Assembly (NCBI GenBank): GCA_947095535.1
Contig: OX352774.1
Span: 234,323,825 to 234,387,824, forward strand
Direction: 5' to 3'
Origin: Poecilobothrus nobilitatus
Lineage: Eukaryota; Arthropoda; Insecta; Diptera; Dolichopodidae
DNA length: 64,000 nt
Shown here one piece after another: positions 11,823 to 24,238 of this stretch; position 1 is the stretch's first letter, and every line of letters begins with the position of its first letter. The notes beneath the pieces are model-generated. The model was given only the letters and a program-made list of their open reading frames with translations. It did not search any database and was not told the origin of the DNA. A program made the position numbers and the translations under genes.

Positions 11823-11984
11823 TCAAAATATCCATCCACATTTTTCTATCTATCCCTCATAATCCCAAATTTCCCAATGCCAATTTCCCCAATCATCCTT
11901 CCCACATCCCTATCTCCAAACCAAGCTGTACATTAGTATTAAAGGTTCCATCCTAAAGTTTGGTTTTAGAAGGGGGATGGTTTT

Positions 11985-12280
11985 GGTTGATGAAAGTCCA
12001 ACACTACTCTGAGGCAAAATAAATATTTGAATATAAGGCTTTTTCCAAATGTGTGGGACTGGCGAGTTCCATAATGGATGAGGCTATATAAAAAATTGTT
12101 GAGAAAAATATATGTTTTTATGAGGCATAACAGTGGTTAAAATTCAAGTGGTTACTCCTTATTAAACGATGTAGAAAAACAGACGGAGGGGCGAACGAAC
12201 AGTCAAATAGAATGAAACAAAACACAAATATTTAAACATTTTTTTAAAAATTGGCTTAAATGTACCAAAAACGGAATAAC
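11985..12280 (+). mobile_element. Family A closing end, split copy
   Basis: Contains the closing-half order of the family: GCTTTTTCCAAA, GGCGAGTTCCATAATGG, GAGGCATAACAGTGGTTAAAAT, GATGTAGAAAAACAGACGG and a worn palindrome near 12240-12275. The GACG tract is reduced to ACGGAGGGGCGAACGAAC. It pairs with the opening end at 11352. Confidence 0.65.
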
Positions 12281-13036
12281 GTATTATTAAAACGTTTATA
12301 AATCGTTTCGGAAGCAGAGAAAAACAAAAAAAAATTAAAAGTTCAGTCAACCATATTTGGAAAATAATTAAAAATGGTTTAAAAAAATTTTACGAATTAT
12401 TAAGTTTAAACGAGTATCTGTTGCATTGTATTTGTTTTATTGCAAAAAAAAAGGAACAAAAATAAAAAATGCAATAAAAAGTGAAATTTTTATAAACCAA
12501 AAATAATTATGGATAAGTTCACAAAATATGATGCAAATAATAGCCTTTTTTTTTGTGCGATTTTAAGTTCATATTTTTATTTGGATTTTATCAGAAACGA
12601 AGACGATGGATGACTTAAATTTTTGTTGATGTTAACAATTCAATAATTTCTTAATTTTAAGCACTTTAATTGTATATGACATTAACTTTCTCTAAATTGT
12701 TTAAGTATACCTATATAAATAAAACATGAGTGTTGTATTTTATTGAATGTTTGAGTTTTTTAATATAATTGATTTTTAAACTCAACAGAAATTGATACTC
12801 TGTATTGATATTTCTTATTAAAACTTGAAGTACCTACAGTATATTATTTTAATAATAAGAAAGATCAACTGTTATCAAAAGGCATTGGGTTGAAAACATT
12901 AGATTACTACAAATGTAGATTTAAAAGTGGATTAAATAACTATGATGTATACTATTAAAAATGAAGCACATCGGATTTGCGTAGATAAACTAAACATTGT
13001 TGGACTAATAATAAGTTTAATTCATTATTACTAGAT

Positions 13037-13230
13037 TGGGGTCTCGGTGGCCTAGTAGGTATGAGCGTCTAAAATACGCTGCAAACACCGAGGGAGTGTG
13101 GGTTCGAACCCAACCCTTTGTAAGAGTTATTCCCCCTTACGACATTTACTGCCACGCCTAAACAGGAAAGGCTGTGTAATTTCCTGTCCAAATATATGGG
13201 GTAGAGAAATGGATTGAATATGCAAAAAAA
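13037..13230 (+). mobile_element. tRNA-derived SINE (family S), copy 2
   Basis: One of the two best-preserved copies. A box TGGCCTAGTAGG at 13048-13059 and a perfect B box GGTTCGAACCC at 13101-13111 lie about 50 bp apart, the spacing of a tRNA promoter. The tRNA-like head is followed by the family body (CCCCTTACGACATTTAC, then GCCACGCCTAAACAGGAAAGG) and a tail ending near GGATTGAATATGC plus A residues. It would be transcribed by RNA polymerase III and mobilised by a LINE in trans. Confidence 0.9.
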
Positions 13231-14439
13231 TATTACTAGATTTCAAACTATAGTTTGGTAATTTGCTATTCTGAACAATTTTCCTTGCTGTCTAATTATT
13301 ATTTTGCATTTCTTTTTTTATGCTAAGTTCTTAACCTTAATATATCTCTAGTCCTCTACCTATCTCTAGAGTTTCAGGAAACTGTGGTCATCATTTTCAC
13401 CTAGTTTTCGATTTTCTATATACATATTAGTTAATTTTAAAGAAATTTAACTTTAAGACAACTAAGTTCTAAATCCATTATTATAGTTATAACATAATCC
13501 TTTTATAAAATTACTATAGGTTTTTAGTAAATGAATAATTTTTTATTTCTGTAATAATAATAAAATTAACCATTATAACTTAATTTATATTTTCTAAAAA
13601 TAATTTTTAATTAATAAAATAGCTAAGACAACAAAATGAGTTAGGATAAGATCTTAATAGAATAAAAATCCTTGAAGTATGATTCCTATATTGTTCGGTT
13701 CAAAAGAACTTTAATATTCACTCACATACAACTTTAATTTTATATCAATTCGAAAAGATAATGGTGCTTCCAAGTTTTATTTATCCTTTGTTTTCTAAGT
13801 AAAAAAATTTCCATAGTATCTAATGGAAACAATGGATACCTATCTATCTCATTTTTATATCTGTCATGTCTGTCAATTTGATGATCCTTCAACATATATT
13901 TATGCTATTAATATAAATTTAATGTATTGTTAATTGACATAGATTCGATTCAAAATCTGATATTATCCAGGAGAATAAAAAAATTAATTATTGTTAACTT
14001 TTCATTAAAATTGAATATTAAAAGGACATTAACATGGAAATAGACTATAAAAAAATCATATCCTTCAATTGATTATTAAGTCAAAAATTCTATATTTTAA
14101 ATCATTGAATACGTTACTATCAATAAATATTTTAATTATCAAATTAATATAAGAATTTAAGTTTACTGAGCCAGAAAATATAATTTATTTGTTTTAAATG
14201 GCAATTAAAAGATGTTTAATATATACCAATTAATTCCATTTATTATTATTTTATTTCAGAATTTTTTTTTTAAATATTAAGGTCAGTAATAAGTATAATA
14301 AGACATGAATGAAGAGAAATGAAGACATATATTGTCCGGTAAATTATTTTTTTAATAAGTAAATTAAATTGTGATTAGTTAAAAATATTGAATGATATTT
14401 CTTATTTTTTTTTTTCTGTAACATTTATATTTTTAAAAC
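13231..14439. other. No feature seen
   Basis: AT-rich DNA with runs of T near 14404-14414. No frame above chance length. Confidence 0.5.
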
Positions 14440-15060
14440 CGGTAGGGATCCCCAACGTCCTGGAAAGAATCAAATCGGAAATAAAAATTTTTTTTTCTAG
14501 ACTATCGTGCCGAAATGGGTTAATATATTTTGACTATACTAATTAAAATGAGTTTAGTGCTAGAGAGCAGCCAAATTTATTCGGTAAAATTCTGAAGCTA
14601 AGAAGAACATCTGTCCAAATTTTGAATTCAATAGATCAAACCCTTAGGATTTGGAAGGAAAGCGAAAAAATAAATAAACCTTAACCAGCCCTCGGGACGG
14701 AATGGGTTAATAAACCTGAACACGATATAGCCTATGACTGCTTTCAGGCTTCTTGAAAAGTTTATGCAGATTTTGGTTGCAATTCAACCCTTCGTTAAGA
14801 CGATCTTTGATACAAACACCTTGGAAATGAACTACTGAAGCTGTAAATTTGAAATGTTGATACAGTTAATGGTTTCCATTTATGTGAAAGTTACTCTAAA
14901 AATGTTTAGTAGGAGGTAAAACTATTCTTACATTTAGACTCTGCGACGTCCCGTTGTGCGCTCCAACTTCATGGAAAGCTTATTTATATAAGCGATAAGC
15001 AGCGGCTAATCGCGCCAACCAGTCAATGACTTTAGATATAATACAAAAATTATTTGTTTA
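14440..15060. other. GC-richer block with TTAA-ended motifs
   Basis: Base composition is visibly less AT-rich than the flanks. Two similar motifs in the same orientation end in GGGTTAA: CCGAAATGGGTTAA ending at 14523 and GACGGAATGGGTTAA ending at 14710. Termini of this kind, with a TTAA target, are known from piggyBac-like elements, but here they are direct rather than inverted and no transposase is seen. Around 14940-15030 the sequence CGACGTCCCGTTGTGCG and GCGCGCCAAC-like words stand out. I infer a worn fragment of a DNA transposon; the family is unproven. Confidence 0.3.
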
Positions 15061-15243
15061 GAAGTTAATAAAGGTGGAGGCATAGATATTCAACATTATC
15101 ACAAAATTTACGTCAATAAACACTTTTGACCCATATTGTAGTATGTATCATTTTAACTTGATTAATTAAGAAAATGATACTAATAATTTTACCTATTAAT
15201 ATTTTGAATGAATTGAATAATAATAGGAAATGGAATTTAGTAA

Positions 15244-15647
15244 TTAAAAAAACTGAAAAACGTATCTCAGATTATCTGTGGTAGAAAGTTATTAGTAGGG
15301 CTGATAACATTTCATAAATTATGGAAATTATTTAGCAATTTTTCGGAAAACAATTTTGAGAATATTGAATCAGAATTTTGTGAAGCTGAACTAACTCTGT
15401 ATATATAATTAAGAATAATACAATTCCGTCGATAGAGAGTTATATGGCTGATCAATTTACTTTATTGATGGTGAACACGATTGATGGTTATTATCAGATT
15501 CTATTGTTATATTTAAAAATAATAATCTAATGAGTGTAAGTAATTTTCACTACCCGAACTGTATTAGAATTTAAAACGGCACTTCCTGCGGCACTGAAGG
15601 CTTATTCGAATATATTTCTTTCAATGGACCTATCAATAAATTATTAA
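15244..15647 (+). pseudogene. Frameshifted coding remnant, unidentified
   Basis: Three overlapping open stretches run in the same direction in different frames: 15244-15408 (54 codons, with SQIICGRKLLVGLITFHKLW and ENIESEFCEAEL), 15390-15530 (46 codons, with SIESYMADQFTLLMVNTIDG) and 15540-15647 (35 codons, with LEFKTALPAALKAYSNIF). They use more G- and C-containing codons (CTG, GCG, GGG) than the background and read like one protein broken by two shifts. The block follows the GC-richer stretch at 14440-15060, so a dead transposase is one possibility. No domain is recognised. Confidence 0.3.
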
Positions 15648-16943
15648 TTTTCTGTATAATCTTACTATTAACTAAAATGACGGAAAATTTTAAAACAGTA
15701 TTTTTATAAAATTAAATTTTGTTATGCAAATCTCTTGGATGGCACTTAACTGCTTATTAATTCACAGAAAATAAAGTTGAGAAAATAAAAAAAAACTGTG
15801 ATTTTTGTTTATTGGTTTCGAAAATATTTCCGACATTCATATTATAATATATAATATTATGTAATATTTATTTTATAATTAATATTAAGTTTAAATTTTT
15901 CAACATACCAGATGTTTTCAAACACAAAAATATAAATATTTCTTATTAACAATAACTTATTTATATAGGTATGTATTTAATTCATTCGTTTACAAAAGTT
16001 CTTTTAAATAAATAAAAGGGTTATAATTATTGCGAATGCGAAATATTTTAATTAACTGTTTATCTTTCGTTTTTTACTTAATCTTGATAAATTATGTAAA
16101 ACATAATTTTAAACAATCTTTCATAATTATTATGCTGCACATAAAATAAAATAATAATTTTAGTACGTTGGAAAGAAATAGAAAATATACTGAAAATTGC
16201 ACAAAAAGAAAAACATATTGCAAATATAAAAGTTTTCTTTTCTACACAAAAATCTTTTTACCGCTATCTTAAATATATTTTAATTAATCTTTCTCAAAAA
16301 CAAAGAACGAAAGAATTTAAGAAAGATTCTGTTTTTGAAAATTGAGAGAAAAAAAATATTATAAAAAAAAAAATAAACGAGAACCCTAAAATACTTCACG
16401 TTCAGTAGAACATAAAAACGGTATAAACTTATGTTATGTTCATATTTACATTATAGGTACTGAATTATTATATGAAAATTGCTACAGTGACTGAGAGTTC
16501 GTTGATTTTTAAAAGTTATTTAAAGGAGTTACATAAATAAATACTCGTTTAAATATTATACATTTTTTAGACATTTTTTTTAATTTCTTTAGGTAAAAAA
16601 AAAATTTCGGAAAGTCAAACATCACTTTTTTCTCATAGTTGTTAACATATTTTGGAAAAATCTTATGTTGAAGTTGTAATTTGTATGTTCTACTTGAAAC
16701 AAATTTCCGCAGTTATTCAAGATTTAGGTATCTAAAAATAAAAAATAAATTAATTTTTGATACCTAATTGATATTAAACGAGAGAAAGTCCATATTTTTC
16801 TAAAGAAATTATACATATTTTCAAAAATTTTCCTCCTTGTACAATTTTGTACTGACTAACAGCTTTGTGGAGACACTATAGAAGAATCAAACTTTAATTT
16901 GACACTTATAATTGACACTGACATTCAAAAAAGGTTATATTTT
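15648..16943. other. No feature seen
   Basis: AT-rich with A runs near 16365. Nothing beyond chance frames. Confidence 0.5.
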
Positions 16944-18281
16944 TATACCCGTACGATAAGTTCCGGGTATAATAAAATTACTCCTCCCTTTATAACACCT
17001 TGAAATAAGCAAGCTAGATATACCTTCAAAGGTGTGGAGCGGATCCGAATCAAATTCTTAGTCGATTAAGCTTTGTCCGTCCGTTCGCACGCTAACTCAA
17101 AAATTAAGAAAGTTGGAGTATTGCAATTAACACAAAATATTCTTGGAAGAATATATTATAGGTACCCTATTTTTCTTGGTTGAGAACTGATCAAAATTTC
17201 GGGTAGCTCTCGAACAATAACTTTTTGATCTCCATATTTTTCGAAAAACATTTTTGATCATACAAATTTTTCAAAAATTTTACATCGTTGAAGTATATCC
17301 ATGTAATTACGGATAGATATCCTAAAACATTAATTTTATGAAAGAATTTTTTTCTGTAGGCCCACCTGTTACGGAGCTACAACCCCCAAAGTTCAGAAAA
17401 GCTCTATATTTAAATAGTTATAACACAAGTTCTATAAGGTATAATCTTCAATTTGAAAACGCCAAACGATTACTGCTTTTATTAGCTTTAAAAATATATT
17501 ATATACAATAAATATATACTTGTGCTATACGGTCTCTTAATTTACCGTTATGCGAATTTACCTTTACAAAATTCTTGATTCCTTCTACCTTCCAAACGGT
17601 TTAAGTTAGAAACTGAGTTCGAAAAAACAAAGTTAGAAAACATTTTGAGAGATGTTAGGTCTTTGAAAATAAATATGAGTCATTCCAGAAAATATTTTTG
17701 TATCGCCACTCGTTTCGGATCTGTATGGGGTCAAAAACGAAAAAATTGCTTATTTTTAAACACCTGTAACTTGAACACCTGTCCAAATTTTTTTGAAGTA
17801 GAATATATTATGTATATAGTGTCGTACATACGCATTTTGTTGAATTTATAAGAAATTATTCTATGAATCAAATATATTTAAAGAAATATTGCAATGTATG
17901 GCGATATACTTATAACAATATAAATATACTATGTACGCATTAATATAATATAATATTTAAAATTGTATTTACTATTTTGTACTAAGTAAATTTAATATAC
18001 ATTTAGCGCTTAGTATTAAATGGTACTATAGAATATTTGAAAAAGTTTTGGATTGATAATCGTTATGTGCGAGGTTAGAATTTGCTTTTGAAGAATGTAT
18101 AAACATATAGTTTGAATATATCTACAATCCATAGTTCTAGAAATTATAAAATTCACCCAAATTATTTTAAAATACTAAAATATTAAAAAAATAATATTAT
18201 AAGCAGAGTGACAGGCTGTGAACATACTAACGGTTCGTACGGGTATCTAAGAGTTGACAAAGACAACTGTATTCTTCCTCG
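16944..18281 (+). mobile_element. Repeat family B, copy 1
   Basis: The element opens with TATACCCGTACGATAAG, whose first bases pair with CGGGTATA a few bases on to make a terminal palindrome. It closes with GGTTCGTACGGGTAT followed by AGTTGACAAAGACAACT, a small hairpin, and CCTCG. ATACCCGTACGA and its reverse complement form the subterminal inverted repeat. Inside are a GTCCGTCCGTTCG remnant of the tetranucleotide tract (about 17087) and the core phrases CACCTGTTACGGAGCTAC, TTTACCGTTATGCGAA and AACACCTGTAACTTG. About 1.34 kb, older than copies 2 and 3. The open frame 17645-17851 lies inside it and is not a gene. Confidence 0.85.
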
Positions 18282-18284
18282 TTT

Positions 18285-18612
18285 TTATATTAATTTAAAA
18301 ATCTTAAACAATCTTCGGTCGTTTAAAATTTCTAGATTGAACAATTTGGGTTTAGCAGAGCTTGATATAGGTACATAATATATAAGAGATATTTCGAAAT
18401 AGTGCTTTTTACAACTTTGAAAGAAAATCAGATTGTAGTAAAGGATGAAACTAAAAAAGTTCTTCGTCAAAATTTATTTTTGAATGACACCTATTCATGC
18501 TTAAATTGCATTGGTCAATCTTAAACAGCGTAGAAGTTTTATAAGCAGACGGACAGATGGGAAGAGAGAAACTAAATACTAAATTTTTCTAAATAAATTT
18601 TTGTGTAAAATG
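18285..18612 (+). mobile_element. Family A closing half, abutting family B
   Basis: Matches the second half of family A: TCTAGATTGAACAATTTGGG, a GTGCTTTTTACAACTTTG phrase, CAGCGTAGAAGTTTTATAAG, then CAGACGGACAGATGGG and AGAGAAACTAAATA. The opening half is missing. It starts within a few bases of the end of the family B copy, so B probably inserted into, or next to, this older A element. Confidence 0.65.
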
Positions 18613-19018
18613 TCTTGGTCATTTTAACTCAAAAGAGTAATTCTTAGAAAAAATTATTGCTTAGTTCTAGAAAACTGTTAGTAATGATTAATGAGGAACG
18701 TTTTGAAGCTATTTGACTACAAGCTATAAGCCATAAAAGAGATTGAGATCGAAAAACATATTTTTGAAGACGTTGTTTCTTTTTTCTTTTTTTTTATATA
18801 AAATTAATAAGCTCTAAAGTACAATTTTACTAAATTATGTATTTTCTACATAAGTAAATAGTATATTAAGAAATATATTATGTTTCCTTTAATATCCTAA
18901 TGAGGTCAAAATCTACTTTGGATTGTTTTTGTATTACTCTTATTATTTATTTAGGGCATCTAGAATTTTATAAGTAACTGCAAATATTGAGTAACTACGA
19001 TTGAGTAATACTACAATA
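18613..19018. other. No feature seen
   Basis: AT-rich sequence, with a T run near 18783-18797. Confidence 0.5.
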
Positions 19019-19215
19019 ACGGACTCGGAGGTGTAGTGGATAAGATCGTATGAAATACGCTGTCAACAATGTGAAAGTATTCCAATTGGGTTCGCATCCC
19101 ACATACATCGTAAGAATAATACCAACTTACGACATTTATAGCCACACCTGGAAACAAAAGGTTTTATAATTTGCTTCACATTTATGTAATAGGGGAATAC
19201 TAAAAAAAACCTGGA
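19019..19215 (+). mobile_element. tRNA-derived SINE (family S), copy 3
   Basis: Head with a decayed A box (GGTGTAGTGGATAAG, near 19030-19044) and a B box GGTTCGCATCC at 19089-19099. An 18-base or so expansion lies before the B box compared with the other copies. The body keeps CTTACGACATTTATAGCCAC and the tail ends in AATACTAAAAAAAACC. Non-coding retroelement, older than copy 2. Confidence 0.8.
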
Positions 19216-20646
19216 ATGAATGATTTGAAAATAATTTTATAGTTACCGGATGTTAATAATACGATAATAGTTCAAAAATTAGCAAATGATATAAAATTAT
19301 TATATGTTTTTGAAACTGCTAAGCTAAAAATTATATTTTATTAAGATTGTATAAAATTTAATATGAGTTTATAAAATTGGATAACAATCAGCTGGGTATT
19401 AGGTATATAAATATAAAATTTTACATAAAATAAAGCTTTAATTACCTATAATTTTAAATATTTCTATGAAATCTCAGAGATTTTATTACAAAAAAAAAAC
19501 AATTTGAAACTTAAAGCTAGTTCTTAATATTTAAAATACATAAAATGATTTAATTACCTTAGCTTTCGCTGTGCGGTCTTATAAAATTCTACTTGATAAT
19601 AATACAATAATACATTAATATATATCTACAACATAACAACTTGAGGTACTCAAATAAAATATAAAAAAGATCAGATAAAGATTTTTATAAAGACATTGCA
19701 AATTAAACAAACTTTTCAAACCACAGGCTTCATCTTAAGACAATAAAATGTGTACTGACATATTATATACCTATTATATATATCTGTATTTTCTATTTGC
19801 CTACGTTCGTTTTCAACTTAGGTTCCTAAAAAATTTGAGTTCAAAAATCTTAAGAACATAAAACGTTAATAATCATCTCTAAATTTGTTTTTTGTGTAAG
19901 ATGGCAATTAAGAAACACACCCATAAATAATTATCTATGTACCTATTTCGTTCTTTTAAGTTCTTCAATTTTTGATTATCTCTTTGTATACGTATACATA
20001 AATTTTAAAATTACTTTATATATTATTTTTCAATTTTCACATACCTAAACAATATATCGTTTTAAAAAAAATATTGAAATAAATTTAAAAACCACAAAAA
20101 AAAAATCAGCCTCCTCTATCACAGAACCGACCACTATTATACGAAAAACATAATGTTAATTTTCATAGATTTTTTTACATAATAATTTATATCAAAGCAA
20201 AATAACTTGTAGTAATTACTAGAGATAATATAACGCATAGGTATATAAATTTTTAGAGGTACAAAAAAGGAAAAAAAAATTGTTCCATATTTGCATATTG
20301 GGTATGTTGTATCTATTGGGTATTGGGTATAGGCATGTATGAAATTTGAACTTAGAAAAAAATATATTATTTAATTAAATAAAACTTAAAGTTAATCAGA
20401 TCTAAAAATATTCTATGAGAAACTTGTTGGTCTTTACTTGTGTAACAACTTTTCTTTAACAATTTTTCTCATAATATTTTCCTATTACGAAATATTCGTA
20501 AAAAACTTAACACTTAAACTTGTAAACTACCATTTTGCGGTTGTCCGATTTACTTCAAAAGCTTATCAATCCGAGATATTTACATCGAAGCCTTAAATAT
20601 GATATTTCAAAAAATTCCACTTGGTTATTTAAGCTGTACATGTGTC

Positions 20647-20681
20647 CACACACACATATATACACACACACACACACACAC
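20647..20681. repeat. (CA)n microsatellite
   Basis: An alternating CA tract, interrupted by a short TATATA, of about 35 bp. The 91-codon frame at 20642-20917 runs through this microsatellite and is not supported as a gene. Confidence 0.9.
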
Positions 20682-22462
20682 ATTACGCTCAAATGAACTT
20701 TCTATGCACCGGACACAAGCATTTGAAAAAAATATCGTGTAGAAATGTTTTGTGTAAAAACAGTACCTACCTTATACATTCATATATGCGGTCGGGAAAA
20801 ATAGATATCTACACTATTCTTGTATTTAAAAACGAACTAAACTTTTTTTTGTTTGATTTTTTTTGCTTTTTCAAATTTTTGGTAATTAAAATATCGGGTA
20901 GAAATCAATTCAATTAAACAAGTCGAGCGTTAATGCATATTATATAACTTAGAGGGATATGAACACAACATAAGAAGCAAAAAAAATTTTTTAGGACAAC
21001 ATGTTGAATTGATTTTTATATTCATACGTTTTACGTATGAATATAAAAACTTTATATTCTGATGTTCTTGTTAGCACAGTATTTGTACCTACATCATTAG
21101 ATCTATGAGGTTTTGTGATTATGTCTCTGGTAAGCAAAAAAAACTGTTCAATTCACTTTTTCTCAAATTTTATTTTTAAAAATTTTCAATTATTTTCTAA
21201 TTAATATTCAGTGGTTTGTTTAAAAAATTTTTTTTTTGTTTTTTTCGTTTAGGTTATTATGCAAAAGTTTTTCTATGTATTTTCTATTAAAAATTAATAC
21301 AGACAACTGCATAAACTTTAATTCTATTAATTTTAATTTCAAAATTTATAGTTCAAACGAAAATAGGCTAGCCATAATATGTAAAACTAAAGGTTTTTAA
21401 AAGTCCATACTGAAGGTTTATAAAGGTTCATATCATTTTCCAAAAGAGAAAGAAAAAAAGTTTTGGAACTGTGACTACTTTTCGCTTATAATTAGTATCG
21501 AGGTTTAATTAGAATTTTTATTGCAAAAAATGTCTATTTTAAAAATTCTAAAAAAAAACACATTTTATTAAAAAAAAATTGCCTGTCATATGTTTTGTAA
21601 CTATATGACAAAAGTATTAAAAAATATTAAAAAATGAAACACAAAACATAATATCTAATTTTTTCGAAAACAGTAAAAAATACAATAAAAATGATAATAA
21701 CAAAAATTATAGCTATGATTTTGATAAGTTAAAAAATTATTTTCTACACTTTTTTTTGTGAAGTGATTATTGATTAGTATCTGCTGGGATATTCCTACAA
21801 TTTTTTTTTTTAAGGATTATTCAATAATTAATTGTAATTGTATGATAAATCGATTCATTATTAATCTTTAAGAATTTTCTAAGTATCTATAGATTAATAA
21901 TTCAAAAATATTATTTTAAAATTTACAGCACTTCCGAAATATCATATAATGTAATATAAATTTCATTCTGTGTGTAAATGTCAAAAATTATTGAAAATCA
22001 ATTTAATTTTGTAGCGCAAATATTTTTATCCGCTTTTTATATTTTCTATTACCAATAACATGCGTCAAAGCTTTATTAATACATACATATATTATTAAAA
22101 TGTCTAAATTTATGCACCTATTGGAAATTTCCTAAACCCAAAAAAAAAAAATTTAATAAAAGATGAATTTATAGTTATATTTTTCCAACATGAATTTATT
22201 CAAGTAAACATGAAATAGATTTTCCACAATCTGACAAGCATTCAATAAAAATAAATTAAAGTTTTATGATATTCTAAAAAATTTTATTTCAAATAGCCTA
22301 TATTCCAAAAATTCTTACATGCTAACATAATACTAATACTAATACTATCATAATACTATGTTATTAATTCATAGCTATAGTAATCTAGATCCCAATACCT
22401 TTAAAATATTAAATTTACGTTTTACTTAATATTGATAAATCGTTATGATATAATATAGGAAC
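20682..22462. other. AT-rich stretch with one small family A fragment
   Basis: At about 21378-21485 the phrase GTAAAACTAAAGGTTTTTAAA followed by TTTTCCAAAAG and GGAACTGTGAC resembles the worn opening 100 bp of family A. Otherwise only homopolymer-rich DNA is seen. Confidence 0.4.
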
Positions 22463-23256
22463 GTCTTGAAATCCCAAATCACAAAATCTTAAATCATATA
22501 ATCCCAAATTTCAATATCTCAAAATAACAAAATTAAAAAAATCTCAAAATTAAAAATTTTCTATGTAAAAGCATATACTAAATAAACTATACAGACGATA
22601 AGTTTCACAAATTTTTAGTTTTTTGTTGCCTAGACTAAGCAGTTTATGGAGCTAGACTAAGTATTTTAGAATATTTAAATTACAAAAATAGAAAATACAA
22701 AAGAATATTTTATACATTTGATTTTTTGCTGTTTAAATATCTAAAATACTTAGACTGGCTCCAAAAAAATGTTCATGCTGGCTCCTAAAAAAGACTTAAA
22801 ATTTTTATATGAAATTATTCGTCTGTATAGTATATTTAGTATGTGGTAAAAGTTTGGGTTTTAGAGATGAATTCAAAATCATCAAAATCATATTTGTTCA
22901 CAACTTTTTGATTACTGTCTATATATATTTAGACGCCTTTACAAATATAATATTTACCAGATATATTTAAAGAAGAAAATTGGCTAAAAAAAAACTCATT
23001 TGAGAATTTATCTAAAAACTTAAGACTACAACTACAATTAATTTTAATTTTTGTAATTGTGTAAATGGATTTTTTTTTTTGGAATTTAGTACCCAGCCCT
23101 TTCAAATCACAAGAATAAGATTTTTAAATTTGGGATTATCTAATTTGGGATTTTGTGATTTAAATTTTTGCGATAAATTGAAAAATTTTTGGGAGTTTGT
23201 GTTTGCGACTTGGAACATGATTGGGATTTTGAAAAATGCGATTTTGTAACGAACCC
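22463..23256. mobile_element. Foldback element 1 (nested inverted repeat)
   Basis: The two ends are inverted copies of each other, built from repeated words: ATCCCAAAT on the left (22471 and 22501) and ATTTGGGAT on the right (23128, 23143 and related words to 23228). Inside lies a tighter palindrome: 22572-22605 (CATATACTAAATAAACTATA...) pairs with 22812-22845, and 22648-22680 pairs with 22733-22762, around a loop near 22681-22732. The right end reads AACGAACCCAAC. No open frame is seen. The structure resembles foldback or long-hairpin MITE elements. A related copy is at 28120. Confidence 0.65.
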
Positions 23257-23419
23257 AACAAAAATTCCTATGTGGAAAATTCTTATAGGTAAAAGAGTCT
23301 AAATATTGAAAGTTTTAATTGTGTTTCGTAAGTCATTTATCTACTATTATATACTTGGCATTCTTTTCAAATAAAACAGTAATTGAATAATAACATAATA
23401 ACAGTAATATAAAAAAAAA

Positions 23420-24238
23420 ACAAGGTAGAATGTAAACCAACGGTTTTTAAAAGCGCACATTTCCAAAACTCAATACAAACTGTTTAGAAGTGTGACTTAC
23501 ACAAAAATTTGAAAATTTCATGTAATAAGAAAAAAACGTGAAAATATGACATTATTTGAAATTTTGAGGGGTCGTAAGTCCGGAATCCTATATAACTAAG
23601 AAAATCCATTAACACACGTAAAAATATATTGAACCTTTAATTTTCATGTCTTGCCGAAGAAAAATGTTTACAGGTGCCTAAGTTACAGGTGTTTAAAAAT
23701 AGCAAATTTTCAATTTTTGAGCCCTAATAGCTCATAAACAGGGGGTGGTCCAAAAAAATTTTCTGAGCAAACTTATACTAATTATAAAAGTTCTTTCTTG
23801 CCTCGAAATTTCAAGCGTCTATCTAGAAGCGTGCCGGAGTTATGAAAGTAGAAAAATCATGCAAAATTTGGTTTTCACATAACGGTAAATTTAAATACTA
23901 AATTTAAAAAAATTGTATAATTTTGATATTAATTTATAAAGATAAAAGAAATACCTGTGGAATGACGTTTTCAGATTGAAAAATCTTAAGCAGAACATAA
24001 GATATATGCATTTAAAAATAGGGCTTTTTCAAAGTTTGAGGGGCTGTAGCTCCGTAATGGGAGGGGCTAGATGAAAAAGTTGTTCCACAAAATTATTTTT
24101 TTTATGAGACCTACCTATGGTTCAAATTTTTTTTCTCTATCTTTAACGGTGTAGAAGTTTTGTAAACAGACGGACGGACGGACGGACAGAGTGAAACTAA
24201 TAAGCACATTTTTTCAAATTTTTTTTGGAAATGTGCTA
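23420..24238 (+). mobile_element. Repeat family A, complete single-core copy
   Basis: The clearest family A element. It opens with CAAGGTAGAATG and GCGCACATTTCCAAA, then runs through GGGGTCGTAAGTCCGG, the AGGTGCCTAAGTTACAGG block (about 23672), AACAGGGGGTGGTCC, CGTGCCGGAGTTATGAAAG, CATAACGGTAAATTT, GGCTGTAGCTCCGTAATGGG and GACGGACGGACGGACGG (about 24169-24185). It ends in the palindrome AGCACATTT ... AAATGTGCT (24202-24237). GCACATTTCCAAA at the opening matches the reverse complement of the closing end, the subterminal inverted repeat expected of Helentron-type rolling-circle elements. About 820 bp, no coding frame. Confidence 0.9.

Noticed and set aside
13037..13115. tRNA gene
   Set aside because: A and B boxes are present, but the acceptor and anticodon arms are not preserved and the same head recurs with a SINE body, so it is a tRNA-derived SINE.
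17645..17851. 68-codon open frame
   Set aside because: It is inside family B copy 1; the matching region of copies 2 and 3 shows the frame belongs to the non-coding core.
20642..20917. 91-codon frame
   Set aside because: It starts in a CA microsatellite (Thr-His repeats) and ends in T runs; no splice or domain support.
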